64,000 nucleotides of DNA, taken from assembly GCA_030704615.1 (NCBI GenBank), contig CM060732.1, positions 43,567,053 to 43,631,052 of the forward strand. Reading direction: 5' to 3'. The translations under genes were made by a program, and so were the position numbers. The notes under the pieces were generated by a model, which was given only the letters and a program-made list of their open reading frames with translations, had not been told where the DNA came from and did not search any database. This document shows, in pieces, positions 1-12,186 of the stretch. The number at the start of each line of letters is the position of its first letter. The stretch's first letter is position 1. This DNA comes from Takakia lepidozioides (taxonomy: Eukaryota; Streptophyta; Takakiopsida; Takakiales; Takakiaceae).

Positions 1-60
1 GGTAGTTGGTGCTACTAGCAGCAGCTTATATGGGACCTTGTGGCAGGTCTTTGCTTGCAG

Positions 61-3000
61 GGGTGGTTCAATCTGACGCAATTCAGGAGCTTTGTAAGCT
101 TCTTGTCATTGTGTCTGCAGAGGCTCAGAAAGCTTTCGTTGGTACCTTCCTCCCTTAATGCCTCTCACTTATGCAGTGGACTATTGTTGAATAGTTCGAT
201 TAACTGGTATCACTCCACTGTTGAGAATGAGTTGCATGCATAAATTATGTCATGCCATCTATATCTCTCTCATTCACTTCGTAGATGGATTGGGTAAGGA
301 GTCCTGAATGGTGCTCTCTGGTGTATCATACCACTTTGCTGAGCAGCTGAGCATGGATTGCCTGAGACCTCTGCCAGGAAACCACAGGACGATGTTATTA
401 CTGCGCGAAAAGACACGTCCCCTGCTCCTGTGAGAACCGAGGGGGGAGCTGATGAATGCAGCACAATAGAAGAAGTTAGAGATCATCAGAAGTGTAAAGA
501 GGGTGCAATTGTAACACAGGTTTCTTCAAATGGAGCCTCCTTGAGTGCCAGATCTGAGGAACTGGAGCTTGACCAGGCTCGTGGAAGGCGATCAATGTCC
601 CCAGGAACTCTAGCATTGATGTGTGATGAACAAGACCCACTGCTTACAGCGCCCCCTTCGCCGTTGGCTGGGCCATCCTCTGGTTCAATTTCCACTCATG
701 GGGAGCTGTACGCTGAACAAGAGCGTGTTATTCTGTTGGAGTTTAGGGATTGTTTGCGCCGCATTGTCTCAGCTGGAAAGTGGAGAGGTTAGTTATCATA
801 TCATTTCTGCTTCAAAATGCATCTTAAAGATCTGCAATCGACACAGAGAGTTGGATTGCTGTATGAGTACTGAGGAATTCTTTTGCAACTTGAATCAAGC
901 CTTCAAGAGAGCTGTCTTCATAACTAGTAGTGCCTTTCCACGATGGCATTGGGGCCTTGTTGCCACAAACTCCCTTGTTGTGGGTGGCCCCATTTTCTCT
1001 TTTCTTTTGTCCCATAAGCTTTCTTGTAGATAATTACCTTTCTGCAGCTGTATCTCCCTCTCTTCTAAGGGTGTTGGGGAGTCTCAGGGTGGGCTCCCAC
1101 AGTCTGCAGATAGAACCTGGTAGGTGAGGACAACCTGCAACGTGAGGACCAAATGCCCTGCTTGTGCTGGGAACAGCAGGGAAATCTAAAGTGAAGAACA
1201 TTTCTTCTTCATTGCCCCTTCTACTATGAGATCTGTGGGCGATTCAATTGTCTATTCCATGACACCTAATCTCTCAAGGAGGATCAGAAATGCTTGGCAG
1301 CTTACCTGCATGAGTGTTGACTCTTAGACAGTCCCTTGTAATTGGGATGCTCATATCCGGAAAGTTGTTCAAACTGGCAAGGGCAAAGCTCTGGGGCTCA
1401 CTAAATTTTCCACTGCAGAGGGGTCAACTCTGAGGTTAAGAAAACCATGCTTTGTCGCGTTATTAGACCTGCCTTGGAGTACGGATCTGCTATATGGGTT
1501 GATAACTCCAACCAGGCTAAGTCTCTAGAATCCATTCAAGTGGGGGTGCTTAAGGAGTGTATGTCAGCATGCTCCAAAACAGCCAATGTGGCTGTTCGGG
1601 GTGAGTTTGGCATTCCATCCTTAAGCTCCCGACGAGATGAATTCAAGGTCAGATGGTGGGGTCAGCTGCAACCAACATATGCCCAACACCAGATATCCTA
1701 AGTTAATCGACTCTATATCTTGGAAACAGGACCGCCCTGTCAAACAGGCTTAAGTCCTGGCAGAAGAGAGTAGAAGAGATCCTCAAGGACCTGGACTTGG
1801 ATCCGCAAGTCTTGACCCTGCTGGATAAATCTGACTTAGAGGCTGTAGTGTCCTCAGCCATGTCTGTTGCCATGAGATTGTCTGATGAAAATGAAGTTAG
1901 GCAGAAAACTTCCCTGAACTTGTTTCCAGTCTGTGACATGGGGGAGGACATCTTGGATGACTCAAGGGTCTACCCACTCTCGGCACTAGACTGAAATTTA
2001 AACTCAGGGCAGGAAGCCTACCTTTGAACAGCAAACAGAAGCAGAGAGGAAAGGGAGAGTGCAATTGCCCGTTGTGTGGGCAATCTGAAGACAGTATTCA
2101 TTTTCTGATACACTGTCCGGGGTTCTCTCACCAAAGAGACGCTCTCTTCAAATCTATTAAGGGAATTGTGCCTGTACCCCTGTTTACCAACTTTGAAAGT
2201 CTCGAGGCTGAGCCAAAAGCCCAGGCCCTCCTGAGGCCTAGTTTTTGGGCAAATCACACACAGCAGATTGATGCTTGTGTGAAGGGATTTCTAGAGGATA
2301 TCTGGAAAACCCGGATTAATTCTTTATATGGAGGTAAGTCTTACTACCAATGTCAGCCCCTGACAGAGGTAGGTTCTGTCCCTTTTGTTCCCGCTCAAAC
2401 TGGGCGCGGGGTCAATGGCCACAAGGCTACGGCAAACAACGTCTTATGAGTACAATCTTAGACAGTCCCTTGAACGATATTTGATTTTGGGCTGCTTGTG
2501 GAGGGCCGCTCTCTCTTTCTTGTTGCTTTATTTCTCTTGTCCCATAAGCTCTTTGAGCTTTCCGCGGACATTATGAAGTACCATTTCATTTCTTTCTTTT
2601 TGAATGAAATTTCTGTTTTTTTTTTAATAGAAAGAGCACTTTGCGGACTGTGGGAAGAGGTTGTCAAGGAGGTCCCAGATTTTCATGTAAAAACAAAGGG
2701 GACATGGCATGAAAACCAGTAGCTTTGATGCGGAAGTGCTGATTTACTTGATTGCCCCAGTTGTCTGTGCTGGGTGCCATTGAAGGGTGTATTTTCTGGA
2801 CACTGAAATGCATTAGTATTGGTTATTTCTACTTAAATTTACTTTCTTTTAATGTTAATGCGTGTTTTGATCTTGGGCCACCTGTGAGATGGTAGGGCCA
2901 AGCAGGTGTTAGTACAATAGAGTGCATCAGTAAATCTCTATCCAAACTCACGCACTCTGGATGATCTTTGTAAAGCAGCCAACCAGTATTCAGCTGAAGC

Positions 3001-3112
3001 TGCCCGGGCTGAACGACTTGCAGCCACTAAGCAGCACAATGTCATGGCGAACGGACTTCAGCCCCCAGTACGCCCAGTAATGGCCCCTTCCGCAGACTCC
3101 AAAAGAAGCTGA
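61..3112 (+). CDS. TCX/TSO1-like (CPP family) protein, 3' exons, partial
   Basis: CPP/TCX proteins are plant nuclear DNA-binding proteins with two CXC domains; some act in cell-cycle repressor complexes. The CXC domains lie upstream of this window. Three exons fit with consistent phases: 61-141, 347-787 and 2931-3112 (stop TGA). The middle exon contains [16 protein letters not shown] and [15 protein letters not shown], which I recognise from the C-terminal region of plant TCX proteins. Borders read GCAG|GG, G|GTACC, GCAG|CT, G|GTTAGT and CAG|TA. The final intron (788-2930) is long because it holds a LINE remnant. The last exon encodes an Ala/Arg-rich tail with [21 protein letters not shown] further small exon inside the last intron cannot be excluded. 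Family assignment rests on remembered motif similarity. Confidence 0.68.
1190..2570 (+). mobile_element. LINE (non-LTR retrotransposon) C-terminal remnant in an intron
   Basis: Open fragments in several frames read as the region after the reverse transcriptase of a LINE. At 1330-1700 there is [20 protein letters not shown] followed by [14 protein letters not shown], typical of the post-RT segment. At 2024-2340 a zinc-knuckle-like stretch reads [20 protein letters not shown] (Cx2C...Hx4C). Stops and frame changes separate the pieces, so it is not coding. It lies in the sense orientation inside the last TCX-like intron. Clade not determined. Confidence 0.7.
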
Positions 3113-4165
3113 TGACCAGAGAGATGATCAGATGATGTTCCTACCAGGTCATTGCAACAGGGTTTGTGGAATCTAGTTGACACACCACGGTTTTCTCCTT
3201 GCACTTTGCCAAGTTAATTCTCTGGTTTCATCATCAGGGTCTTCAAATAATGCGATGGATATGAATCTGCACTCTTGCATGCAAATTTTTGAAGGTAAAT
3301 CACCATTGCACAGCAACTAGCAGTCTCTCAGACTGCTGGTGGAGTCCAGTGTCCCTCCTGTGGGTGGACTTGCGAGGCATTTGTGCTACGTGCTTTCATG
3401 CAAGCTGCTTCTCTATGAAAGCATGGGCAAACATAATTGAATCGTTGGCTCATTCATCTTGTATTTGGTGCCAATGGCTCTTCTTGCTGCTGACGAATTT
3501 TTTAGTGATTGGTGTCTACTAGTGTGGGCCAGTTTTCAAGGTCCGCACTCCATCAACTCACTCAACTTTGCTACCTTTTGGGAGCAGGCGGCAGATCCTT
3601 GATTACTGTGTTGAGTTTGTGCCTTGGTTCTTGCAATCCAAGAACATAAGCTGCTGGTAAGCCAGTCGACCATGAAGTGGGTTATCAACCTGGTATGAAA
3701 GAACCTGTTCATCCTGTCTCGAAAATAAAATACCTGGCCTTTGCAGATAATGGACAGTTATGAGAAGTTGGACCAAAATATCGAAACCTGTGCTATACTC
3801 ATTAACCGAATGCACATTCAGACCTTGGCATTTGAAATTTTCATAATAACCGCACGTTATTCAAAAGCAATCTTTTGACATGGATCCGGAGGGCAGGGGA
3901 GATGTGAAAACTGCCCACCACTTGTGTTTGATACTTTCCACTTTTCTTTTCTTTTTTTTTCGCTAACAGGGGACAGTGGCCCTGAAAAGCTTTATTGGGT
4001 TTGGGGATGAGGAAAAAATAACCTCAAGATACAAGCCATGAGGCAGAAAAAGGGGACATAGCCCTGTAACCCAAAAACACGAAGATGGCAGCAAAACTAA
4101 GGAGTGACTCTGCTGCGAAGAAAGAACCCCTACACCATAGCATTCCTATGTCTAGTAGATTCGAA
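3113..4165. other. 3' flank of the TCX-like gene, no gene seen
   Basis: AT-rich sequence, presumably 3' UTR and intergenic DNA. Open frames are short and lack recognisable motifs. A pyrimidine run lies near 3940-3960. Confidence 0.4.
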
Positions 4166-4167
4166 GG

Positions 4168-4260
4168 AGAGATGGGCTGTAAAGCCCCATATTTGCTTAG
4201 CCTAGAGATGGCCCATTTCATCCAAAACGGTGATACACATCCGTAGTATAACTTGTTGTT
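4168..4260 (-). repeat. LTR-end fragment, inverted copy of 8630-8705
   Basis: The stretch GCCCCATATTTGCTTAGCC...GTGATACACATCCGTAGTATAA is close to the reverse complement of the right end of the LTR at 8236-8705. This indicates a truncated LTR of the same gypsy family in the opposite orientation. Confidence 0.6.
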
Positions 4261-4301
4261 GAAACTAACCCTAGTGTGGAAACTAATCATGCTGTCACTC
4301 C

Positions 4302-5224
4302 TTGTTCTACTGGTGTCATTCCTGTTGCTCTCCTGTTGTTGAAACTAACCCTTTCGTTTCTAACTCTACCGACATTCTTGTTGTTGCTAACACGGCCGAC
4401 AGCACGCGGCCTGACAGTGTTGCCTTACCAGCGTCGCCTCTCCTTGAACCAACCACTTGTGTTTTAGCCCTTGTTGTTTCATTGGGTTCTCCTGGTGGTA
4501 GTGGTTATGATAATTTAGATGACGCGGGGGCATGGTCGCCAAGGTTTGAGAAATCTGACAACTCTCTAGATAGTTGTGACCCGAAATACTATAATTTTGA
4601 CAACTTTGTTGATCCTGGACCTGAATATTTCGAGAGTAGGCAGCAGGCAGCAGAGTTAGAGAGGGATATCGAGTTGTCACATGAAGTAGATGATTTGTTG
4701 TGTGAGATATGTGAAGAGGATCGGCTTTGGTTTGAGCGTGTAGAAAAAGTTGTCGTGGGCGACCTTACTGCATTAACCAGTCATCACGAGGCCTGTTTCA
4801 CGAGACCTTTGCTTGAGCCTGGTGCGGTGGTGTCGAAAGCCAGACAACTTGCTAGGCGAGAGTTTGAGTTGCGCAACGAAGAACGTCTGTTGTCTAGAAC
4901 GATTAAGTCGCGTTTTCTGCACCATCGCGAATTGACCTGGTTAGAAGTTGGTTTGTATTTACCTCTCTCTGGTGTTCGAAGTAGGGAGCTTCATCATGGC
5001 TCTGGTGTGGTATGGCGAAGTTGGTTGTCGTTAATGTTACAAGGCATGGGGGCTTTGATCTTGAGAGCACTACAGTTTCAACTCCGGCCCTGCGCCTTAG
5101 CGCCTACTTATTCACTGTTGGTTGATGGTCTGAAGGGTGAGGCCTTGATAGTGCAGTCGTCTGATCTAGTAGTCTTGGGTGTGGGTACTACCTTTGCTTC
5201 ACAGCGAGTGGTTCGCCCGAGTGC
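4302..5224 (+). CDS. Unknown protein, acidic N-half, element-associated
   Basis: A frame of about 308 codons stays open from 4302 to the CACTA-type repeat at 5223; the remaining codons to the stop at 5330 read through repeat DNA. No ATG marks the start and the frame extends a little upstream, so this is probably an exon or a fragment of an element ORF. Composition is Ser/Thr/Pro-rich at first (about residues 1-70), then acidic (DDLLCEICEEDRLWFERVE near residue 130), then Arg/Glu-rich (ARREFELRNEERLLSRTIK). The N-terminal region holds an imperfect internal repeat of VETNP. I do not recognise the family. A gag or LINE ORF1-like protein is possible. Truncation by the adjacent CACTA end suggests the ORF is older than that insertion. 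Confidence 0.35.
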
Positions 5225-6050
5225 CACTAGCGACGCCAGGACCCCGGGCGCACCGGACGCGCCGACCCTCCTGCGACTGCAGCGTCGCACAGGCGCCCGG
5301 CTCGGGACTTGCGACGTCGGGGCGTCGTAACGCCGGGCGCTCGGACGACGTTGTGGCATCTTGCGATGTTATGCCGTCGCCGGAAAGGGGCCTAACCCCA
5401 TTCCCCGCCAACGCACTAGGGGGTTGCGACACCCCCGGGATGCTGCGACGCCGGGGGGAAATGTAACGAGACGTTGCAGCACCGCAGCCCAGCGACGCTT
5501 TTGCGACGGCCGAGCGCTCCTGCGACGGCAGGGAATCGCAATGCCCGGGGAAAAAAAAAAAAAAAAAAAAAAAAAAAAACGGTTTTTTTTTTTTTTTTTT
5601 TCGCGATTCCCCGCCGTCGCAAATACGTTGCTGGGGCTGCGGCGCTGCGATTCCTCGGCGTCTTGGGGGCGTCGCAGAAAATTGATTCTGGGAATAGATT
5701 GTAGAGCATAATGGGCTTGACATCCTCAGACTATAGCCATTGTCCAACAATAAGTTGCAATGTAGCTTTGCAAAACTTAGGCTATTGATAGATATTTGTT
5801 CTTGAAGAACTCTGGGAACAAGTCTCGGTGCAAGTTCCAGCTGTGCGAGCTCCCTGTAGAGTACGCATAATCTGTAACACAATGATAGGATTGAGATAGT
5901 GGTAGTCACTAGAGCTAACTCTTGATATGTATATATATACTTGGACTGCTTTTATAATATATAGATGTATTGTAGATTTGTTGGTTAGTGTGCAGTGTCT
6001 TAGAAATGTTATAATGTGGACGTCCTAGGTTCAAATATGCATTGGATACA
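5223..6050. repeat. CACTA-type terminal region with GCGACG subterminal repeats
   Basis: The first 450 bases are GC-rich and packed with GCGACG/CGTCGC hexamers, then comes A29 (5551-5579), CGG and T19 (5583-5601), a near-perfect poly-A/poly-T hairpin. The block to about 6050 is an inverted copy of 38280-39065, including the unique segment around ATTGATTCTGGGAATAGATT. It starts CACTAGCGACG. Dense short subterminal repeats are usual for plant CACTA/EnSpm elements. Confidence 0.6.
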
Positions 6051-6179
6051 AGGAGAATTTTTTTTAAATTAAAAATAAATCATTTAAATTATATTAAAAT
6101 ATTAAAATATTTTATTATAATTATAACGATTTAAATTGATTAAATGACAAATTTAAAAGATGTTATTTTCTATGATTCA

Positions 6180-6380
6180 TATACCCAGATTACTCTATAA
6201 TCGCCGGATATTATAATCTGAATATCCGGACTTATTTATATCCGGCAGATTTTTAAAGTTTCTACTATGCATAACCGGCAGATCAGATTATTCTAATATC
6301 CGGATCCGCAGGATATATTATTCTCTAATGATTCAAGTATCCGGACCCGGCGGATATTGAAAAAAACTAAGAACCGCCCA
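6180..6380. repeat. ATCCGG-rich repeat, copy 1
   Basis: AT-rich sequence punctuated by ATCCGG and CCGGATAT palindromes and closing with CGCCCAACACTGGT. Similar blocks occur at 13375-14180 and 63600-64000. Confidence 0.5.
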
Positions 6381-6429
6381 ACACTGGTGCATACGAGAAA
6401 TAGATCCCTTTACTCAAGGTAAGAGTGAC

Positions 6430-6800
6430 AATATACCCAACCCCGGGTTGAGATGAACCACCACCTGGCAGATGGAAATAAGTTAACCAAATTCCTTCAC
6501 ATCTAGGCCATTGAAGCTTGGAAGGTTGGGATGAAGCTCACCAAGGTTAGATGTACACAACATGTGACAAGTCAGGCATAAAAACCAAACGTCATCTTCT
6601 ACTAAATGTCGAAGATGAATCCTAACATGTACATAACGATAAGTAGATTCTAACGCTAGGAGATTAAGGGGTAGCACATACGTAAAGACCCCCCCCCCCC
6701 GCCTTGAAAACCCGAGCTCATAGAGAGGTAAAATTCTTAGGCCAAATGATCTATTTCGAGTTAATCCTAACCACATTACTTACTATCATGGCTTCGGAGT
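6430..6800. repeat. Probable gypsy LTR/PPT remnant
   Basis: A C10 run followed by CGCCTTGAAAACCCGAGCTC and GAGGTAAAAT matches the layout just inside the 3' LTR at 16222-16262 (C12, TTAAAAATTCGAGCTC, GAGGTAAAAT). Only this junction is recognisable. Confidence 0.4.
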
Positions 6801-8235
6801 ACATCATAGGATCAAAGTTTTTGCAGGAGGGCCCTTATTGATCCATCTCATACTACAAACAAGTTTGCTCCTTATTCCATCTTTTTATGTTAGCAGCTCA
6901 TTGTGACATGCTTTTGAGCACCCACGCCATTGCCATCTTCGTCGGAGTACTAGAAATCCTATCTTTGTACTTGTTTTTCGAATTCCTATCGACATCCTTC
7001 ATGGTGACTGAGCTCCACCAGGACATGATGATGTATTTTTTGTTATTTGGTTTGAGCGTGTTGACCATGAGTGGCCGATATGTTCTGTGGTGAACTTCTA
7101 TGTACCTACAACTACAAATACTCATATCTACGACATAGTTATTTACCCCGCCTGCATTCTTCGTGGCGGTCGAGAGGTTTTTGTACTATGACATAATCTT
7201 ATTGCATCAATCCATGTACATATCACTTAAGTTGTGTTTTGCTCAAGAAATGCTCGTGCATGATGGATCACGTCATGCGACGAGGTCTCGTGCGACGAGA
7301 CTAGATACTAGGATGTATTGTTGACGATTTACATTTTGTGAGATGCGTATTTTTGTCTTGACCCTTGATTTCAAACATTATGATGGTTTATTCCAACATC
7401 AATATATGAAGCACGGTTGTTTGTTTGTTTGTTTGTTTGTTTGTTTTGTAGTGTTGAGATGTCCAAAACCACGGGCCCAGCCCTGGTGCTTGGTACCGTT
7501 GAAAAGCCCTTGATGAGGAGGGATGCACCGACCTGGTCTCATAATTTTTGGACCTGCGGTGTGGGAGATATGGAATTTCAAGTACTTTTGGTCAATGGAA
7601 ATTCGTGAAAAATAGAAAAATGGGCTTTCTTGGAACAATGATTGGATATGTTACTACTCAAATTCATGAAAAAAAAAATTTTTGATTTTTTTATGGAATA
7701 TAAGATGACTATATAGTATGTGCTCAACGACAAAATCCACTATGAATGTTCACATATTAAAGTTACATGTTAAGTGAACCACTTATGTCTTGCTTCTGAA
7801 CCTGCATGGGGGCCTCGTTTGGAATTTGCGTCCACTTTGGCCTGCTTTGAGGGGTCACACCTTGCGGAACATTTGGAAGTGTAGATGTTCTATGGTTTAT
7901 GGGGGGGGTGCTCCCTTCAGTAGTTGCAGTCTTGCGCAGAGTTCACTCAGACCTGATGTCTGAAGCAAGAAAAGCATGGTGGGTTGTGGTTGCAGCTATT
8001 GCTAGATGCTCGGCAGGACAAAGGGTGCAGCTTTTCACAGGCTTTGATAATTCCTGGGGAAAAGGAGGGTACCTCTAAACAAAGACCTTTGCATCAGAGG
8101 TTATTTGGAACAACGCATTCCCGGCATGTTGGAATGCTTAGCAGACTGAGGAACCAGAAGAATCTGATGTAAATTGGCGACATAAGAGTAGTATTAAACA
8201 TAAGCGTAGTATTAGAAAGGGCTAGTCAAAGGCCC
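6801..8235. other. No gene seen; contains a (TTTG)n microsatellite
   Basis: AT-rich interval with short, motif-free frames. A TTTG tetranucleotide repeat of about eight units lies at 7417-7446. Confidence 0.4.
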
Positions 8236-8705
8236 TGTGAAGCCTTAAAATAAGTCTGAAGCATATACTCATTTCCTCTCAAGAAGCAAGGTTTCACAAC
8301 AAAGGGGCGAGCAGAAAGAGCAAGCAACGCGCGAGAGGAGGATTAAACACACGGATCTGACACAAAGCAGCTCTCATCCAAAGCTTGTACACCAAAATCA
8401 TATATACACTAAACACCGAGTACACCACCCTGACCTTGTGTTAGGGCACCGTCTTTATACAAAAGCCCTAGCTTTAGTGGCCCGCTACGTGGCAAGGCGT
8501 CACAAGCCAAAGCCCACGGCGCCGCCTTGTAGCCCTAGATCTGATGAAGGGCTAGGATGTCGCCACCAGCCCAAAACTAACCCTAACCTAGGTATCATTG
8601 TAACGGTTTAACGGCTTTATACGCCAAAATTTTATACTACGGATGTGTATCGCCGTTTTGGATGAAACGGGCCATTTCTAGGCGAAGCAAATATGGGGCT
8701 TTACA
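8236..8705 (-). repeat. 3' LTR of Ty3/gypsy element 1
   Basis: The 470-bp block begins TGTGAAGCC and ends GGCTTTACA, an imperfect 9-bp terminal inverted repeat with the TG...CA rule. A purine-rich tract on the minus strand adjoins 8706, as expected upstream of a 3' LTR of a minus-strand element. The pol remnant lies just beyond at 9063-11110. Confidence 0.65.
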
Positions 8706-9062
8706 TCTGTGAAGCCTACCCCCTACGAAAAAATCCTGAGCTCCGCGAAGGAGAACATATAATAGGAAAATATCACCCTCCACTGCTGGGTGAAAAACCT
8801 ACCAAGGGAAAACCTGGCACCTACAAGTTGGGCCGAGGACAAAACCCTTGGCTAGGAAAACCGTGCAGGGAGTACAGATGGTGATATACCATGAAAAATG
8901 TTGCTAAGTCCTAGAGAGGTCAAGTCCTAGGACCCCAAGAGTCACCATCCGCAAACTAAGACTAAGCCGCTGAAAAAAGAAGATGATCAAGCTGAAGTAG
9001 ATCGGTGAAGAAGATCAAGACATCACCCCACCGTGAGCCCCTCCACATTGATACATGTAAGA

Positions 9063-11110
9063 TCAAAAAACTACCTCGGAATGCACCAAGTCTGTTAAGG
9101 AAACAGGTTCATCCCGCACTTCAGTATTAGAGCCTTGTGGAAGAAGGAGAGCACGTCGACCACGAAAAATCTGATAGATCAAGTATGGACCGTCAATCTT
9201 GAGCTTAGATTTGCATGCATGCTTGCCATGCTGTAATCGAACGCACATGGTCTGTCCCACCTGAAACAAGTTAGAATACTTGACACGCTTGTTAAAATTA
9301 CGGGCCTAGGTTAGCTGAGCCTTACCAATGTTCGTCTTGGCATCATGGATAGACACCGCATGCCAAGCATGAAGATCCTCAACAAAGGTCTCAAGATCAA
9401 CCGGATCAGCAACAGTAGAGATGAGAGGGGTAGAATGTAAAGGAGAAACACACTTGTGACCATACAACAACTCAAAAGGAGTTTTCTTGGTGCTAGCATG
9501 TACGGCGAAGCGATAAGCAAAGAGAATAGGGGGAAGAAAGGTATCCCACTCCCTGGTAAGTGCGCCATTCTTCTCCAACATTTGGCAAAGAGTTTGGTTG
9601 AAGCATTCCGTGAGGCCATTGGTCTGGGGATGGTATGGGGTGGTGGTGGAATGCTTAACACTGAAGTTGAAGCAAATCACCGTGAGGAGTTGGTTACAAA
9701 ACTCCTTGCCCTGATCCGTTAGTATCTCCCGAGGATACCCATGCCGCATAAGGATCTCATTGAAGAAGAACTGAGCTACAACATCACTAGCCTTGGAACG
9801 CAAAGACCAGACTTCTACCCACTGAGTCAAGTAGTCGGTAGCAACACAAAGATAGCTTCGACCCTTTGATGTGAGTGCGAGTGGTCCTACTAAGTCAATG
9901 CCAACACGAACAAAAGCATGGGTGACAGGCAAAGGATGCAGCTCATACAAGATCCGGGCCCTAGGGAGAGCAATGTTAGCATGACAACCTTCAAACTTAG
10001 ACATGAACTTGGTGATGTCTCGGTGAATTCCCAGCCAATAGTATACCTCTTGGATGCGGGCCACAGTTTTCTTGATACCAAGGTGACCTGCATACAAGGA
10101 ACATTGGAAACGCTCCAACAAAGTATTCAGCTGGCTCCGTGGTGACACCTCCAAGTAGCATGGCACTCCCCCTCTAGTGAGCTCCTTGTAAAGCTTATCA
10201 CCCATCAAACGGTGAGTTGACACATGATAGAGAATTTGTTTACGCAAGGACTCGGAAAGACCAGCTGACGAATGCCCTGATTGACATCACTGAAGTAGCG
10301 CAACATGTAGCTGATCATCTATGACCGCACTGCACATAAGAGGTAGACAATGGGTTTTAGAGAAGGTGGTCTGGAGTGCCTACACCTATGATCTCCAGCC
10401 AGGGATACATTCACCTCATTTATTACTACTCATAGACAGCCAAATCAGGCCTTGAGGCTCAAGCCAATAGTCACACTGGAGTGCAGCATCTGAATTACAA
10501 CAAACTCGAGGGCCTAGGAAAGATAAGAGGTGAAACACAACAAGGAACTTCCACCAAATTATCTGAATTCTCACTAAGCGATAGATCCACCACACATACT
10601 AACACACGAATAAATCAACCATGATCATCAAGAAGGCTAGACCAGCCCCAAGCAGCCAATATGCCATGTGAATCCAAGGCCAAGGGGTACTGATCAGCAC
10701 AAAGGAGGTTGAGAAGAGGGGCAAGATCAGGAGGAGGGGCTGCATCAGCAGCAGCAAGGTCATCCAATGTGAGCATAGGCCTGCTGGCAGGAGGATCAAC
10801 CCGTGTGAGTGCATCAGCATTTGTGTTCTCCTTGCACTTCTTGTAGACTATATCCATGTCAAATTCCTGCAGGTACATAGCCCATCTAGCAAGTCTGCCA
10901 TGAAGTTCTCTTGGCTTAACAAGGGCCTTAAGTGGAAGATGATTAGTCTCCACCACAAACCGGCTACCATGCAAATATTGCCTGAAATGCTTCACACCAA
11001 ATACTAAGGCCAGACCCTCATTATCAGATATAGAATAGTTCCTTTCAAGACGATCAAGACGACGAGATGCATAAGCTATTACATGCTCATTGTCTTCTAC
11101 AACTTGATAT
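9063..11110 (-). pseudogene. Ty3/gypsy pol remnant: RNase H and integrase
   Basis: The reading order on the minus strand is RNase H (about 11110-10615; SRRLDRLERNYSISDNEGLAL, then YKKCKENTNADALTR), a damaged linker, then integrase (10247-9063). The integrase shows the HH part of its zinc domain (YAGHLGIKKTVARIQEVYYW), but its usual second cysteine pair is incomplete (GCHANI). The catalytic triad is visible: D in VGIDLVGPL, D in ILTDQGKEF, E in TNGLTECFN. A single TAG near 9306 separates the core from its C-terminal part ARNFNKRVKYS, which is uninterrupted in the related copy at 16.8 kb. Gag, protease and reverse transcriptase are absent, so the element is 5'-truncated. No chromodomain seen. 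Confidence 0.85.
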
Positions 11111-11318
11111 AAGATTGCAGAGATGACAACATAGCATGAACAATGACTGTATTGACATTGCTAGTATGTACACCCATACCTGGATTAGCTGCAGTTCGTG
11201 GCAATCCTCCCATTTGTTGAACAGGAAGGGTCCCACACGACTTGCATGACCAACAGACGAGGTGGAGGGCATTGATGCTACTGTCCCCCCACCAGCAAGA
11301 TCGGAGACATTCAACAAA

Positions 11319-12155
11319 TACTACAACAGATCGCGGTATTTATGACTATATATATGACTATTCTGTAGTCATAAACGGTACATATGACTTCTATAACTGT
11401 AAGTCGTGCAAACCAAGTGAATACAATGAGTACAGGATGGTACTGTCTGGATGACTACAGTCAGATAAACCAAGTGATAGCTCTCACTGCAGTCATATAT
11501 ACCATACTGCAGTCGCCGCTGCCGCGCCACGTGGCGAGGCGCAATTGATTATAAAAATTTTAAAAAAAATTTAAAAATTTAAAAAAAATGTCAGACGCTG
11601 CATCGTATCGCGTTGTGCCACGTGGTATAATGCATTTTATAATTTTAAAAAAAAACCACATGGCAGCCCATCTAAGGTGTCACGTGCTATCCCTAGCTCG
11701 CCTACTAACCCTAGGGCCATCTTATCTACTTGATTGTACTTAGAGGAGTTTGAACCTCCAACCTCTTTACTATAAAAATTATAGTTCACTACCTGCTAAC
11801 CAATACACCTATTAGATGTGAACATATGGTGTTTTAATTGTATTATATATACCAAATTACAAAATCCCCAGTAGTCATCATGACTATGTAACCTCATCCA
11901 TGTACACTGTAGTCATGGAAATGACTATCAGTGGTGAGCTAAATCTGGTCAATTACCATTGACCAGCCTTCCGCCCATTCCAGAGCGATGTAGTCATACA
12001 GACGACTACTTAGTTAGTCGTTTATATGACTATAGTCGTATGAACGACTGCGCAAGATCAATTTCATATAAAAACATGGTGCAGTCATGGTCAAAGTCAA
12101 GAAAACCATGACTACTACGGTTTGGCAGTCATAATTACCGTGATCTGTTGTAGTG
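11319..12155. mobile_element. Non-autonomous CACTA-like element (837 bp) with AAA target duplication
   Basis: Left end TACTACAACAGATCGCGGTA and right end (reverse complement) CACTACAACAGATCACGGTA form terminal inverted repeats of about 28 bp. AAA flanks both sides (11316-11318 and 12156-12158), matching the 3-bp duplication of CACTA elements. Inside are many TAGTCATA/TATGACTA palindromes and no coding frame. The element sits in the sequence upstream of the gypsy 1 remnant. Confidence 0.75.
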
Positions 12156-12186
12156 AAAGGGACAACACTCATATGCAAACTTGAAT

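Noticed and set aside
5361-5711. CRISPR-like direct repeats from GCGACG hexamers
   Set aside because: Units are too short and irregular, and the context is a eukaryotic CACTA end.
5199-5909. 236-codon minus-strand frame
   Set aside because: It reads through CpG-rich CACTA subterminal repeats and a poly-T tract, giving Arg/Pro and Phe/Lys runs; a shadow of repeat DNA.
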